36,736 nucleotides of DNA from Streptomyces glaucescens (GCF_002154375.1 NZ_MUND01000109.1:1-36736), one strand, 5' to 3'. Shown: positions 1-7,911, counted from the first letter of the stretch. Notes: generated from the sequence alone by a model not told the origin. Numbers and translations are program-made.

Positions 1-12
1 TGGGGTGGGGGC

Positions 13-33
13 GGGCCCTCGGGCGGAGGGCCC
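13..33 (-). terminator. Hairpin terminator after the GST-like gene
   Basis: GGGCCCTC at 13-20 pairs perfectly with GAGGGCCC at 26-33 around a 5-nt loop. It lies 14 nt beyond the stop codon of the minus-strand gene that ends at 47. There is no clear T-run, which is usual for Streptomyces terminators. Confidence 0.6.
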
Positions 34-46
34 GGCGGGACGGGGA

Positions 47-934
47 TCAGGGACAACAGAGCGCGGAGGGCCGGCCGGTGCCGTCCGCGATGTGCGACGC
101 CCAGTCCAGGATCTGCACCGCCGCACCGGCGGCCTCCAGCCCCTGGCAGCGGGCGTGGTGGCGGCGGGCGATGCCCGGCAGGTCGAGGTGGCGGCCGAAG
201 TCGGGGTGGGCGGCAAGCCGCCGGGCGTAGGCCCACAGCCGCGGGTGGCCGGCGATGCGGTGGACGGCGGCGGCGTCCAGGTGCCGGCGGTGCACGGTGT
301 CGAGCTGCACCAGGGTCACCCAGACGTGGACGTCGGCGACGGTCATCCGGTCGCCCAGGACGAACTCCTGGAAGCCCAGCCGTCCCTCCCACTGCCGCAG
401 TGTGCCCAGCAGCACGGCCAGGGCGGTCCGGCGCTCGCCGGCGTCGGCACCGGGCCGCCCGGCGCGCTGTGCGGCGTCGTTGACGCCGTGCTCACAGAGG
501 TGTTCGACGGCGGCGATCTCCGCCTCGGCACCACGCGGGTACAGCCCGCAGCGGTCGCTGCCGAAGTGCCGGGCCAGGTCCCGCAGGATGTCCGGGGCGT
601 GGGTGCTGACGATCCGTCCGGTCCAGTCGTCGCTGAGCACGGGTGCCGTGGCGGGGCCGGGGTGGCGGTGCGAAGTGGCCTCGTACAGCGGGCGCAGGGC
701 GGTGTGCCCGCCGTCGGGCCCGTCGGGCACGGACGGCAGCAGGGTCACCGGGAGGGTGTGGTGCAGACCGAGCAGGCTGTGGGTGATGGCGAGCCGAAGG
801 GAGTGCGGGCAGGACGGTGAGAGGTGGAGGCGGTAGCGGCGGGCGACGGCGTAGTAGCCGCTGTTCGCGTCGCAGCCGATCCTGCCGCGCAGCGAGGGCG
901 CGGGCGGCAGGCTGGTCAAGGGTGCGGCGGGCAT
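47..934 (-). CDS. Glutathione S-transferase-like protein, ECM4/YqjG (glutathionyl-hydroquinone reductase) type
   Basis: The 295-residue protein has a thioredoxin-fold N-terminal half with a Cys-Pro-His-Ser motif at Cys42-Pro43. A GYYA segment sits just before it, as in ECM4/YqjG proteins, where the equivalent motif is CPWA and the Cys is catalytic. An all-helical C-terminal half follows, with a DVHVWVTLVQLD segment typical of the GST C domain. The ATG at 934 has an AGGGAG ribosome site 4 nt upstream; the frame stays open further upstream but has no better start. Streptomyces make mycothiol rather than glutathione, so the physiological thiol is uncertain. A cysteine-containing leader peptide (1081-1170) and a palindromic operator lie upstream, which ties the gene to sulfur control. 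Family assignment is good; substrate unknown. Confidence 0.75.
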   Translation of the reverse strand: MPAAPLTSLPPAPSLRGRIGCDANSGYYAVARRYRLHLSPSCPHSLRLAITHSLLGLHHTLPVTLLPSVPDGPDGGHTALRPLYEATSHRHPGPATAPVLSDDWTGRIVSTHAPDILRDLARHFGSDRCGLYPRGAEAEIAAVEHLCEHGVNDAAQRAGRPGADAGERRTALAVLLGTLRQWEGRLGFQEFVLGDRMTVADVHVWVTLVQLDTVHRRHLDAAAVHRIAGHPRLWAYARRLAAHPDFGRHLDLPGIARRHHARCQGLEAAGAAVQILDWASHIADGTGRPSALCCP

Positions 935-1080
935 GTGTCTCCCTGGATCCTGGGCCGGCTTCTGGGTACGCGGAGTGCGGCGAGCGGAGCGCGAGCGGCG
1001 CACGGAGGGGGGCGGGGGACGCGTGACGGCGTCAGCGTCCGCCCGTGCGCGCGGGGGTGTGGTGGCGTGGGGACCGTCGG

Positions 1081-1170
1081 TCAGTCCGGCACGCTCGCCG
1101 CGCTGCAGACACGCAGGAGATCGATGTGGCGGCGGGAGGTCAGGAGCAGGGCCGGCCGCCCCGCGCGCAC
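1081..1170 (-). CDS. Short sulfur-type leader peptide upstream of the GST-like gene
   Basis: This short frame codes for about 29 residues from a GTG at 1170. Its core, LTSRRHIDLLRVCSAAS, is shared with two other short frames in this window (10125-10226 and 7979-8056). The Cys codon is TGC. In-frame ATGs at 1206 and 1203 also exist, but they lie inside the operator and at or before the likely transcription start, so the GTG is preferred. No convincing ribosome site is visible. The gap of about 146 nt to the GST-like ATG is C-rich. Cysteine-containing leader peptides that attenuate sulfur operons are known in mycobacteria; the same role here is inferred from the conserved core and position. Confidence 0.6.
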   Translation of the reverse strand: MRAGRPALLLTSRRHIDLLRVCSAASVPD

Positions 1171-1204
1171 GGCGCGGCCGGTGGACGACTCCGGACGCTC
1201 CATC

Positions 1205-1229
1205 ATTTCCTACCCATCCGCTAGGGAAT
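1205..1229. promoter_or_regulatory. Palindromic operator, sulfur-island copy 1
   Basis: On the plus strand it reads ATTTCCTA-N9-TAGGGAAT, a 25-bp inverted repeat with arms of 8 nt and one mismatch. The same 8-9-8 architecture occurs at 8161-8185 and 10076-10100. It covers the -10 and spacer of the predicted minus-strand promoter (1207-1235), the position expected of a repressor site. Confidence 0.65.
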
Positions 1230-1235
1230 CTGTAA
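1207..1235 (-). promoter_or_regulatory. Predicted promoter of the leader/GST transcript
   Basis: On the minus strand TTACAG (1235-1230) is separated by 17 nt from TAGGAA (1212-1207), a fair sigma-70 type promoter. Transcription would begin near 1200, upstream of the leader GTG at 1170. The 25-bp palindrome lies across it. Confidence 0.5.
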
Positions 1236-1643
1236 GGGAGTGTCGGGCGGGCCTGAGAGCCCGTCAAGAGGGCCGTCCCGGATCCCGCCCGCCGTCTCAC
1301 ATGCCGGAAAGACGCGTACCGGCGAATAGGCGCCGAAGCAGATCTCGGGCCGTGGGTCGGGCAGCCTGGCGAGCCGCACCTCCTCGACCCGCAGGTGCCG
1401 CCCCGTCAGGTCCGCGGACCGGCCGTCCCACCACCCCCGGACGATGTGCGGGAATCCGTCGGTGCGGGCGTAACGGGCGCCCTCGTCGAGGAAGTCGCCG
1501 TACGCGCGCTGCTCCCGGCTCTCCCCGCCCGTGACCACGTCGAGCAGCAGCCGGCCGCCGCTGTGCCGCTGGAAGGTGGACGCCACGTGCGCGGCCGGCG
1601 TCGGGGAGACGCGGCCCGGCCGGAAGGCGACCAGGAAGTTCAG
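1221..1643 (-). pseudogene. Decayed SsuD-like alkanesulfonate monooxygenase fragment
   Basis: In one minus-strand frame the protein reads LNFLVAFRPGR, then STFQRHSGGRLLLDVVTGGE, EQRAYGDFL, HIVRGWW and PEICFGAYSP. These are recognisable pieces of the central part of SsuD-type LLM monooxygenases (family FRPG, TGGE and YFGGSSP motifs). The N-terminal third is absent: a stop precedes the homologous stretch and the sequence before it fits a different frame. The C-terminal half is replaced by about 30 unrelated residues ending at the stop at 1221. The fragment is about 140 residues against about 380 for the family. It follows the FMN reductase gene, where an intact ssuD would be expected, and looks like a relic. 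Confidence 0.7.
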
Positions 1644-1715
1644 CCGGCCAGTGGAAGGCGGGGCTCACGCGCGCTTCCGGCCATTCGCCCGTCACCGGTG
1701 GTCGCGGGGCACCAC

Positions 1716-2273
1716 TCATCCGGCCGCCGCCAGCAGGGTCGTACGGCTGTCGAGGGCCGCGGCGAACTGGTCGACGACCTGGGCCAGGGCCTCCGCCGCG
1801 CCGGGGGCGACGGAGAGGTGGCCGTCGTCGGTCACCGCGATGTCCGTGTCCAGAGTGAACCAGCCCTGGACGATGTGTCCGGCGCCCATGGAGCTGAGCA
1901 CGGGGCGCAGCGCGTAGTCGATGGCGAGGACGTGCGCGGTGGTGCCGCCGGTCGCCAGCGGCAGGACCGTCTTGCCGGCCAGGGCGTACTGCGGCAGCAG
2001 GTCGAGCAGGGACTTCAGCAGCCCGGAGTAGGCGGCCTTGTAGACGGGGGTGCCGATCACGATGCCGTCGGCGCGGTCGAACAGGGCGGCCGCCTCGGCG
2101 ATCGCCGGGTGCCGGACGTCCGCGCCGAGCAGGGCCTCGGCGGGCAGCGTGCGGACGTCCAGGGGGATCACCTCGTGCCCCTGGGCGATGAGCCGGCGGT
2201 CGAGGTGGCGCAGCAGCCGGGCGGTGCGGGAGGTGGCGGAGGGGCTTCCGGAGACGGACAGGACGGTGGCCAT
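1716..2273 (-). CDS. NAD(P)H-dependent FMN reductase, SsuE-like
   Basis: This 185-residue flavodoxin-fold reductase would supply reduced FMN to the LLM monooxygenase encoded at the head of the operon. The N-terminal VLSVSGSPSATSRTARLL is the phosphate-binding loop of the SsuE/MsuE group, and GIVIGTPVYKAAYSGLLKSLLD is the conserved flavin-binding block. LPLATGGTTAHVLAIDYALRPVLSSMG matches the SsuE C-terminal half. The ATG at 2273 has GAAGGG 6 nt upstream. The gene is 36 nt downstream of the second solute-binding protein, so it is probably the last working cistron before the SsuD-like relic. SsuE-type reductases use FMN with NADPH or NADH; which cofactor applies here cannot be read from the sequence. 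Confidence 0.85.
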   Translation of the reverse strand: MATVLSVSGSPSATSRTARLLRHLDRRLIAQGHEVIPLDVRTLPAEALLGADVRHPAIAEAAALFDRADGIVIGTPVYKAAYSGLLKSLLDLLPQYALAGKTVLPLATGGTTAHVLAIDYALRPVLSSMGAGHIVQGWFTLDTDIAVTDDGHLSVAPGAAEALAQVVDQFAAALDSRTTLLAAAG

Positions 2274-2309
2274 GGTGAACCCTTCGGTGTGCGGGACGGG
2301 CGGGACGGT

Positions 2310-3290
2310 TCAGCCGCCGGTCCTGGGCAGGCCGGGCGGGTTGATCTCGGACTTGGTCACGGCCTCGTCGGACAGTCCCCAGCGCGCCAGGACCTGGGCG
2401 TAGGTGCCGTTCTCGATGACCTCGTTCAGTGCGGCGGCCAGGGGTTTCACCAGGCCGCTGTCCTTCTTGGTGGTGGCGGCGATGAGGCCCTGAAGGCCGG
2501 CGCCGGCCCCGGAGCAGGTGCCCACGACCTCGGTCCTGCCGGAGGTGGCCGCGTGGTAGGCGGCGGTCGGGTTGGGGCCGAGGTAGAGGTCGATCCGGCC
2601 GGACTGGAGGGCGAGGTAGGTGTCGCTGTCGTTCTGGTAGTACTTGATGTCCACCGGCTCGCGGCCGGCCTTCTCGTTCGCCTCGCTCCACTCGATCAGC
2701 AGCTTCTCCTGGTTGGTGCCGCTGCCGACCGCGACGGTCCGGCCCGCCACGTCCTCGGGGCCGTCGACCTTCAGGCCGCTGCCCTTCTTCGCCTCGAAGC
2801 CGAGGTTGTCCTCGCGGTAGGTGGCGAAGTCGTACTTCTCCTTGCGTTCCTCGGTGACGGTGATGTTGCTGAAGCCGACGTCGTACTTGGCGCTGTCGAG
2901 GCCGACGAAGATGTTCTCCCAGGAGACGGTGTTGAAGTGCGGCTTCAGTCCGAGCACGTCGGCGACCAGGTACGCGAGGTCGGGTTCGACGCCGATCACG
3001 GTCTTGTTGTCGGTGGCGTGGAAGGTGAGCGGCGCGGCGGAGCCGGAGGAGTCGACGATCTCCAGGGTGCCTCTCGCGCGGATCTCCTCCGGTACCTGGG
3101 CGGCTATGGAGTCGACCTTCTCGGTGGTGACGCGGTCCTGGTCGGGGCTGGTGTTGATCCTCGTCGTGGTGCCCTTGGCGTCCGCGACCTCGGTGGTGCC
3201 GCCCTCGTCGGGGTTGGCGCAGGCGGCGAGGACGAGAGCGCCGGCGAGTCCGAGGGCCGCTGCGGTCGTACGGCGGGTGAGGGCGGGCAC
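2310..3290 (-). CDS. Solute-binding lipoprotein of a polar amino acid/cystine-type ABC transporter (copy 2)
   Basis: This 326-residue family-3 solute-binding protein starts at a GTG with GGAG 7 nt upstream. Its lipoprotein signal peptide ends in the lipobox LAAC near residue 24. The mature part has typical family-3 blocks: GVEPDLAYLVADVLGL, then FVGLDSAKYDVGFSNITVTEERKEKYDFATY, then AGRTVAVGSGTNQEKLL. The C-terminal repeat NGTYAQVLARWG is also diagnostic. It is related to, but clearly different from, the binding protein at 5042-5986 in the same operon. Two binding proteins with one membrane complex recall TcyJ and TcyK of the B. subtilis ytmI operon. The ligand is probably a cystine or S-modified cysteine derivative, inferred from context. 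Confidence 0.85.
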   Translation of the reverse strand: MPALTRRTTAAALGLAGALVLAACANPDEGGTTEVADAKGTTTRINTSPDQDRVTTEKVDSIAAQVPEEIRARGTLEIVDSSGSAAPLTFHATDNKTVIGVEPDLAYLVADVLGLKPHFNTVSWENIFVGLDSAKYDVGFSNITVTEERKEKYDFATYREDNLGFEAKKGSGLKVDGPEDVAGRTVAVGSGTNQEKLLIEWSEANEKAGREPVDIKYYQNDSDTYLALQSGRIDLYLGPNPTAAYHAATSGRTEVVGTCSGAGAGLQGLIAATTKKDSGLVKPLAAALNEVIENGTYAQVLARWGLSDEAVTKSEINPPGLPRTGG

Positions 3291-3338
3291 GGTGGTTCTC
3301 CTTGCTGCGGGACGGGCTGAGGACGGTCAGAGGGGTGG

Positions 3339-4103
3339 TCAGAGGACCTTGGAGAGGAAGGCGCGGGTGCGTTCGTGGCGCGGGGTGTCCGGGACGGCCG
3401 CGGGCGGCCCCTGCTCCACGACGAGGCCGCCGTCCATGAACACCACGGTGTCGGCGACCTCACGGGCGAAGCCGATCTCGTGGGTCACGACGATCATGGT
3501 GGTGCCGGTGGCGGCCAGGTCCTTGATGACCTCCAGGACCTCGCCGACCAGCTCGGGGTCGAGCGCCGAGGTGGGCTCGTCGAAGAGCAGCACCTTCGGT
3601 TCGAGGGCGAGCGCGCGGGCGATGGCGACGCGCTGCTGCTGACCGCCGGAGAGCTGCCGCGGATAGGCGTCGGCCTTGTCCTCGAGACCGACCCGGGCGA
3701 GCAGCCGGCGGGCCGTCTCCGCGGCCTCCTTGCGGGGGCGGCGCAGGGCGGAGACGGGGGCCTCGGTGACGTTCTCCAGCACGGTCAGATGGGGGAAGAG
3801 GTTGAAGTTCTGGAAGACGAACCCGATGTGGGTGCGCTGCTTCAGCACCTCCTTCTCCTTCAGCTCGTGCAGCTTGTCGCCGGAGCGGCGGTAGCCGATG
3901 AGTTCGCCGTCGATGCTGATCCAGCCGCGGTCGACCTTCTCCAGATGGTTGATGGTGCGCAGCAGCGTGGACTTCCCCGAGCCGGACGGGCCGAGGATCA
4001 CGGTGACCTCGCCGGGGCGGACCCGGAGGTCCACGCCGCGCAGCACCTGGAGCGGGCCGAAGCTCTTGTGGACGCCGTGGACGTCCACCATCACCTGACT
4101 CAT
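3339..4103 (-). CDS. Amino acid ABC transporter ATP-binding protein (TcyN/GlnQ type)
   Basis: This is a complete 254-residue ABC ATPase. Walker A GPSGSGKST is at 38-46, the Q-loop VFQNFNLFPHLTVLENV near 97, the signature LSGGQ at 151-155, and Walker B VLLFDEP at 171-177 with the SALDP D-loop after it. FNLFPH and the overall length are typical of the polar amino acid uptake family. The ATG at 4103 overlaps the permease stop as ATGA, so the two are translationally coupled. It should drive uptake for the permease (4100-5038), fed by either or both solute-binding lipoproteins. Confidence 0.92.
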   Translation of the reverse strand: MSQVMVDVHGVHKSFGPLQVLRGVDLRVRPGEVTVILGPSGSGKSTLLRTINHLEKVDRGWISIDGELIGYRRSGDKLHELKEKEVLKQRTHIGFVFQNFNLFPHLTVLENVTEAPVSALRRPRKEAAETARRLLARVGLEDKADAYPRQLSGGQQQRVAIARALALEPKVLLFDEPTSALDPELVGEVLEVIKDLAATGTTMIVVTHEIGFAREVADTVVFMDGGLVVEQGPPAAVPDTPRHERTRAFLSKVL

Positions 4104-5038
4104 CGGCTGTCTCCCAGGGTCTTGAGGGCGCGCCGGGCGCGCTGGAGCGGGGTGGGCGGCGGGGTGCGGTCGGCGCCGCGGGCGTAGTGCCGTTCGACGT
4201 AGTACTGGGCGACCGAGAGCAGGGAGGTCAGCACGACGTACCAGGCGGTGGCGACCAGCAGCAGCGGGATGACCCGGCCGTTGCGGCCGTAGATCACCTG
4301 CACCTGGTAGAACAGCTCGCCGATCGACATGACGTAGACCACCGAGGTGCCCTTGAGCAGGCCGATGATCTCGTTGCCGGCCGTGGGCAGGATGGCCCGC
4401 ATGGCCTGCGGCAGCACGATCCGGCGGATCTGGCGCAGCCGGGGGATGCCGAGCGCGGCGGCGGCCTCCCGCTGGCCGGGGTCGACGGCGAGGACACCGC
4501 CGCGGACGATCTCGGCGGCGTAGGCGGCCTGGTGGAGGGTCAGTCCGATGACGGCGGCGCCGATGGTGCCGATGAGACTGTTGCTGTCGACGGACCAGAA
4601 CACCGGTCCGAAGGGGATGCCGACGCCCAGCCGCTCGTACAGGGCGCTGAGGTTGAACCAGAACACCAGCTGGACGATCATCGGGATGGACCGGAAGATC
4701 CAGATGTACGTCCAGGCGACGGTCTGGAGCACCGGGCTGTGCGACAGCCGCATGAAGGCGATCACGGTGCCGAGGAGGAAGCCGAGCACGGTGGCGTAGG
4801 CGGTGAGCTGGAGGGTCACCCACACGGCCTGCACGATTGTCTCGGAGAAGACGTAGTCGGCGAAGACGTGCCACTCCCAGACGGGGTTCGTGGCCAGACC
4901 GTGGGTGAACTGGGCGACCAGCACGAGCACGGCGACGGCGGCGGCCCAGCGGGCGTAGTGGCGGGCGGGGACGACGGTGAACTCGGACGGCCGGCCGTCC
5001 AGCCGCTCCGCGGGCGGGGTCAGGGTGTCGCTGCTCAT
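4100..5038 (-). CDS. Amino acid ABC transporter permease (TcyL/TcyM-like)
   Basis: This 312-residue inner-membrane protein has a cytoplasmic N-terminus followed by several hydrophobic spans (first near residues 33-50). The ABC permease EAA loop reads EAAAALGIPRLRQIRRIVLPQA, and GNEIIGLLKGTSVVYVMSI is typical of the HisM/GlnP family. B. subtilis ytmI-type operons carry two permeases; only one is present here, so it probably works as a homodimer. It starts 3 nt after the upstream binding protein stops and overlaps the ATPase start by 4 nt. The C-terminal tail after the last span is Arg- and Pro-rich and of no known function. Confidence 0.9.
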   Translation of the reverse strand: MSSDTLTPPAERLDGRPSEFTVVPARHYARWAAAVAVLVLVAQFTHGLATNPVWEWHVFADYVFSETIVQAVWVTLQLTAYATVLGFLLGTVIAFMRLSHSPVLQTVAWTYIWIFRSIPMIVQLVFWFNLSALYERLGVGIPFGPVFWSVDSNSLIGTIGAAVIGLTLHQAAYAAEIVRGGVLAVDPGQREAAAALGIPRLRQIRRIVLPQAMRAILPTAGNEIIGLLKGTSVVYVMSIGELFYQVQVIYGRNGRVIPLLLVATAWYVVLTSLLSVAQYYVERHYARGADRTPPPTPLQRARRALKTLGDSR

Positions 5039-5041
5039 GGG

Positions 5042-5986
5042 TCACCTGTGCTCGGGCGGATTGATCCGCGACGCGTCGATCGCGGAGGCGGTGGTGCCCC
5101 ACTTGGCCAGGATCCGGGCGTAGGTGCCGTCCTCGATCAGCCGGTTGACCGCGGCCTGGAAGGCCTTGGTGAGCGGGGAGCCCTTCTTGAAGGCGAAGCC
5201 GACGTCGAGCCGGTGGTACTCGCCGAGGAAGACGGTCCCGGACGCGGGCTGGGCGGCCTGGTGGCGCAGTCCGTTGATGGTGGACATGATCACGTCGATA
5301 CGGCCCTGCTGGAGGGCCGTGAGGGTCGCCGCGTTCTCGGAGTAGACCTTCACGCCGTACGGCTCGCGGCCCGCCTTGGCGCACACGTCCTTCTCCGCTT
5401 CGAGGGTGGCCTCGAAGGTGGTGCCGGCACCGGTGCCGACGGTCAGCCCGCACAGCTGGGCGAGGTCGGTGACCTTGCCCTTGAGCGCGGTTCCGCCCTT
5501 CTTGACCGCGAAGCCCTGGCCGTCGTTGATGTACGTCACGAAGTCGACCCGCTTCAGGCGTTCGGCGGTGACGCCGAAGTTGCCCGTGCCGACGTCGAAC
5601 TTGCCGCTGCCCAGGGCGGGCAGGATCGACTCGAACGAGGCCTCCTGGCGTTCCAGTTGCACGCCGAGGACCTTGGCGACCGCGTCGGCGAGGTCGATGT
5701 CCTGTCCCTCGGGCTCCCGGCCCGAGCCGTTCGGGTAGTAGGCGCCGGGCGGGAATCCGACGGAGCTGCCGATCCGCAGGGTGCCCGCGGCGCGTACGTC
5801 GGCGGGCAGCAGCGCGGCGATGGACTCCACCTCGCGCACGTCGGCCACCGGGTCGTCGGTCGGCGCGGGGGACGCCTGGGCGCCCACCGGGGACGTGCCG
5901 GGCGTGCCGCCGGAGCCGCAGGCCGTGAGCGCCAGCACCGGCAGCAGCGCGCCGCCGAGCCGGATCGCGGTGCCTCGGAGGTTCAC
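5042..5986 (-). CDS. Solute-binding lipoprotein of a polar amino acid/cystine-type ABC transporter (copy 1)
   Basis: This 314-residue protein starts at a GTG that overlaps the GNAT stop codon as GTGA, with AAGGCGG upstream. The signal peptide ends in the lipobox LTAC, so the protein is tethered to the membrane surface. Family-3 blocks are present: EGQDIDLADAVAKVLGVQLE, LGSGKFDVGTGNFGVTAERLKRVDFVTY, GLTVGTGAGTTFEATLEAE and IEDGTYARILAKWG. It has the same DVREVESIAALLPADVRAAGTL lead-in type as its partner at 2310-3290, which suggests an old duplication. It probably delivers S-containing amino acid derivatives to the permease next to it; the ligand is inferred. Confidence 0.87.
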   Translation of the reverse strand: MNLRGTAIRLGGALLPVLALTACGSGGTPGTSPVGAQASPAPTDDPVADVREVESIAALLPADVRAAGTLRIGSSVGFPPGAYYPNGSGREPEGQDIDLADAVAKVLGVQLERQEASFESILPALGSGKFDVGTGNFGVTAERLKRVDFVTYINDGQGFAVKKGGTALKGKVTDLAQLCGLTVGTGAGTTFEATLEAEKDVCAKAGREPYGVKVYSENAATLTALQQGRIDVIMSTINGLRHQAAQPASGTVFLGEYHRLDVGFAFKKGSPLTKAFQAAVNRLIEDGTYARILAKWGTTASAIDASRINPPEHR

Positions 5987-6510
5987 TGGGTGGCCGCCTT
6001 TCGGGTCGGTGCGGTGGTACGGGGGGCCGGCGGCAGGTGCTTCTCGAAGGGCAGCGGGCCGAGGGTCTCCGGGTCGGCGCCCGTGTCGAACAGCGGGGTG
6101 TAGCCGGTCGCCAGGTACAGGGCGCGTGCCTCGGGCTGGCGGGGCCCGGTGGTCAGGAAGACCCGCCGGTAGCCGCGGTCGGCGGCCTCGCGTTCCAGCT
6201 CGGCGACGACCCGCCGGGCGAGGCCGCGCCGCCGGTGCGCGGAGTGCGTCCAGATCCGCTTCAGCTCGGCGGTGGCCGAGTCGTGGCGGCGGAAGGCACC
6301 GCCCGCGACCGGCTCGCCCGCTTCGAGGAGCAGCAGGAGGACACCTCCGTGCGCCGCCGTGAACTCCTCGTCGGGGTAGCGGGCCAGCTCCTCGTGGGCG
6401 TCCTTGCCGTACCGGCGGGAGTACTCGTCGCCGAGTTCGCGCAGCAGGGGCCGTACTCTCGGGTCGGAGACCGCGACGTGAACGACCGTCAGTTCCGGTG
6501 CGGAGGTCAT
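5983..6510 (-). CDS. GNAT N-acetyltransferase (candidate YtmI/SnaA-like S-alkylcysteine N-acetyltransferase)
   Basis: This 175-residue single-domain GNAT has motif A HSAHRRRGLARRVVAELE (the Q/R-x-x-G-x-A acetyl-CoA pyrophosphate loop). The motif B region FLTTGPRQPEARALYLATGYTPL also fits the fold. Its ATG overlaps the stop of the LLM monooxygenase gene (ATGA) and its stop overlaps the next GTG, so it is embedded in the operon. In the B. subtilis ytmI operon the GNAT acetylates S-(2-succino)cysteine and related S-alkylcysteines before flavin-dependent cleavage. The shared gene set suggests the same role. No dedicated deacetylase is seen in the window. The acetyl acceptor is inference; the fold is clear. 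Confidence 0.82.
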   Translation of the reverse strand: MTSAPELTVVHVAVSDPRVRPLLRELGDEYSRRYGKDAHEELARYPDEEFTAAHGGVLLLLLEAGEPVAGGAFRRHDSATAELKRIWTHSAHRRRGLARRVVAELEREAADRGYRRVFLTTGPRQPEARALYLATGYTPLFDTGADPETLGPLPFEKHLPPAPRTTAPTRKAATQ

Positions 6511-7637
6511 CCCTGCACCGCCGCCAGGGGCTGGACCTCGCGTGCCGCTTCGCGTTCGGCGTCGCGCTTGGCGACCTCCTCGCGGACGATCGGTATGACG
6601 TGCCGGCCGAAGTCGATGGCGTCGCCCAGCAGGTCGTAGCCGCGCGCGGAGAGGATGTCGACACCGAGGTCGTAGTAGTCGAGCAGGGCCTGGGCGACCG
6701 TCTCCGGCGTGCCGACCAGGGCGTTGGAGTTGCCGGCACCCCCGGTGGCGGCGGCGGTCGGGGTCCACAGGGCGCGGTCGTAGCGCTCCCCCGCCTCCGC
6801 GATGGCGATCAGCCGCTGCGAGCCGGTGTTCTGGGGGGCGGCTTCGCGGTGGTGGCGGACCAGGCCCGCCTCGCGGCGCCCGCGGATCGCGCCGACCGTG
6901 CGATGGGCCTTCTCCCAGGCCAGTTCCTCGGTGGGGGCGATGATCGGCCGGAACGCCACCTGGATGCGGGGCACATCGGTGCGGCCCGCCGCCTTCGCCG
7001 CGGCCTTCACGGCCTCGATCTGCTCGGCCGTCCGTTCCAGGGGCTCGCCCCACAGGCAGTAGATGTCGGCCTCCGCGCCGCCGGCGGCGTACGCGGCGGG
7101 CGAGGAGCCGCCGAAGGAGACGTTCGGGCGGGGCTGCTGGACCGGGAAGACATCGCTGACGAAGTCGTGGAAGCGGTAGTGCTCGCCTTCGTGGTCGAAG
7201 GGCTCGTGGGTGGTCCAGATCTTCTTGACGATCCGGATGTACTCGCGGGTGCGCTCGTAGCGCTGGTCCTTGGTGAGGGTGTCGCCCTCACGGCCCTGCT
7301 CGTGGTCGTTGCCGCCGGTGATGAAGTGCACGGTCAGGCGGCCCTCGCTGATCTGGTCGAGGGTGGCGAAGGTCTTCGCGGCGAACGTCGGGTAGGAGAC
7401 GTTCGGGCGGTGGGCGAGCAGGATCTGCAGCCGCTCCAGCCTGCTCGCCACGTAGGCCGCGGCGGGGGCGGGGTCGGGCGATCCGGAGCCGTAGGCGAAC
7501 AGCACCCGGTCCCAGCCGTGGTCCTCGTGGGCGCGAGCGAGACGGAGTGTGTACTCCTTGTCGAAGGCGGCGCCGGAGCGCGGGGTGGTCTCGGAGCCGT
7601 CGTTGGTGGCGGCGATGCCAAGGAACTCCACGGGCAT
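6507..7637 (-). CDS. LLM-class FMN-dependent monooxygenase of the SsuD/SfnG/YtmO group
   Basis: This 376-residue (beta/alpha)8 flavin monooxygenase heads the operon. The N-terminal VEFLGIAATNDGSE strand and the IAYRPNVSYPTFAAKTFATLDQISEGRL equivalent (here LLAHRPNVSYPTF) are typical. GRLTVHFITGGNDHEQGREGD is the SsuD-like substrate/flavin loop, and RPNVSFGGSSPAAYAAGGAEADIYCLWGEPL is the phosphate-binding block. It uses FMNH2, probably from the SsuE-like reductase at 1716-2273, and O2 to break a C-S bond. The ATG at 7637 is chosen because AGGAAAGG precedes it; the frame is open further upstream into GC-rich non-coding sequence. Candidate substrates are sulfonates or N-acetyl-S-alkylcysteines; the GNAT and amino acid transporter favour the latter. 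Confidence 0.85.
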   Translation of the reverse strand: MPVEFLGIAATNDGSETTPRSGAAFDKEYTLRLARAHEDHGWDRVLFAYGSGSPDPAPAAAYVASRLERLQILLAHRPNVSYPTFAAKTFATLDQISEGRLTVHFITGGNDHEQGREGDTLTKDQRYERTREYIRIVKKIWTTHEPFDHEGEHYRFHDFVSDVFPVQQPRPNVSFGGSSPAAYAAGGAEADIYCLWGEPLERTAEQIEAVKAAAKAAGRTDVPRIQVAFRPIIAPTEELAWEKAHRTVGAIRGRREAGLVRHHREAAPQNTGSQRLIAIAEAGERYDRALWTPTAAATGGAGNSNALVGTPETVAQALLDYYDLGVDILSARGYDLLGDAIDFGRHVIPIVREEVAKRDAEREAAREVQPLAAVQG

Positions 7638-7833
7638 GGGAGATGGCCTTTCCTCGGGTTCGCCGGGGGCGCTGGGCGCACGTGCCCCTCGCATGCGGGC
7701 ATGCGGGCACGGCCGAGCGGGCCCCCGGTGCGGAACCGGATGGTGAACGGGTGCGAACGGATGTGAACGGGCGTGACGTCGCCCGGGCGAGGAGGTGCGG
7801 CACGGCCGGAAGGGGGTCGGCGTCAAGGTGTCG

Positions 7834-7911
7834 CCGGAGAACCGGGAAGCCGAGAAGCCGGAGGACCGGGAAACCGGAAGCCGGGAAGCCGGAAACCGGA
7901 AGCCGGGAAGG
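7834..7911 (-). repeat. Degenerate 7-8 nt tandem repeat in the 5' UTR of the LLM operon, CU-rich in the RNA
   Basis: The plus strand repeats CCGGGAAG, CCGAGAAG, CCGGAAA and CCGGAAG about ten times. The minus-strand transcript therefore reads as a run of CUUCCCGG and UUUCCGG units. It lies between the leader-peptide stop (7979) and the monooxygenase start (7637). It is not coding in any convincing frame. Regularly spaced YC dinucleotides in a C-rich RNA resemble Rho-utilisation sites, so it may be part of an attenuator. Confidence 0.6.

Noticed and set aside
1201..1206. ATG ATG as start of the GST leader peptide
   Set aside because: They lie in the operator and at or before the predicted transcription start; the downstream GTG at 1170 gives a peptide similar in length to the other leaders.
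1395..3320. Very long plus-strand open frame
   Set aside because: It is the antisense shadow of the reductase and binding-protein genes; composition is Gly/Arg/Ala-rich without any domain. Similar long shadows at 4187-6103 (+), 11387-12415 (-), 12231-13670 (-), 27331-30279 (-) and 30891-32855 (+) are rejected for the same reason.
7834..7911. CRISPR array or coding repeat
   Set aside because: Units are 7-8 nt, degenerate and without spacers; no cas genes nearby; it is a leader-RNA repeat instead.
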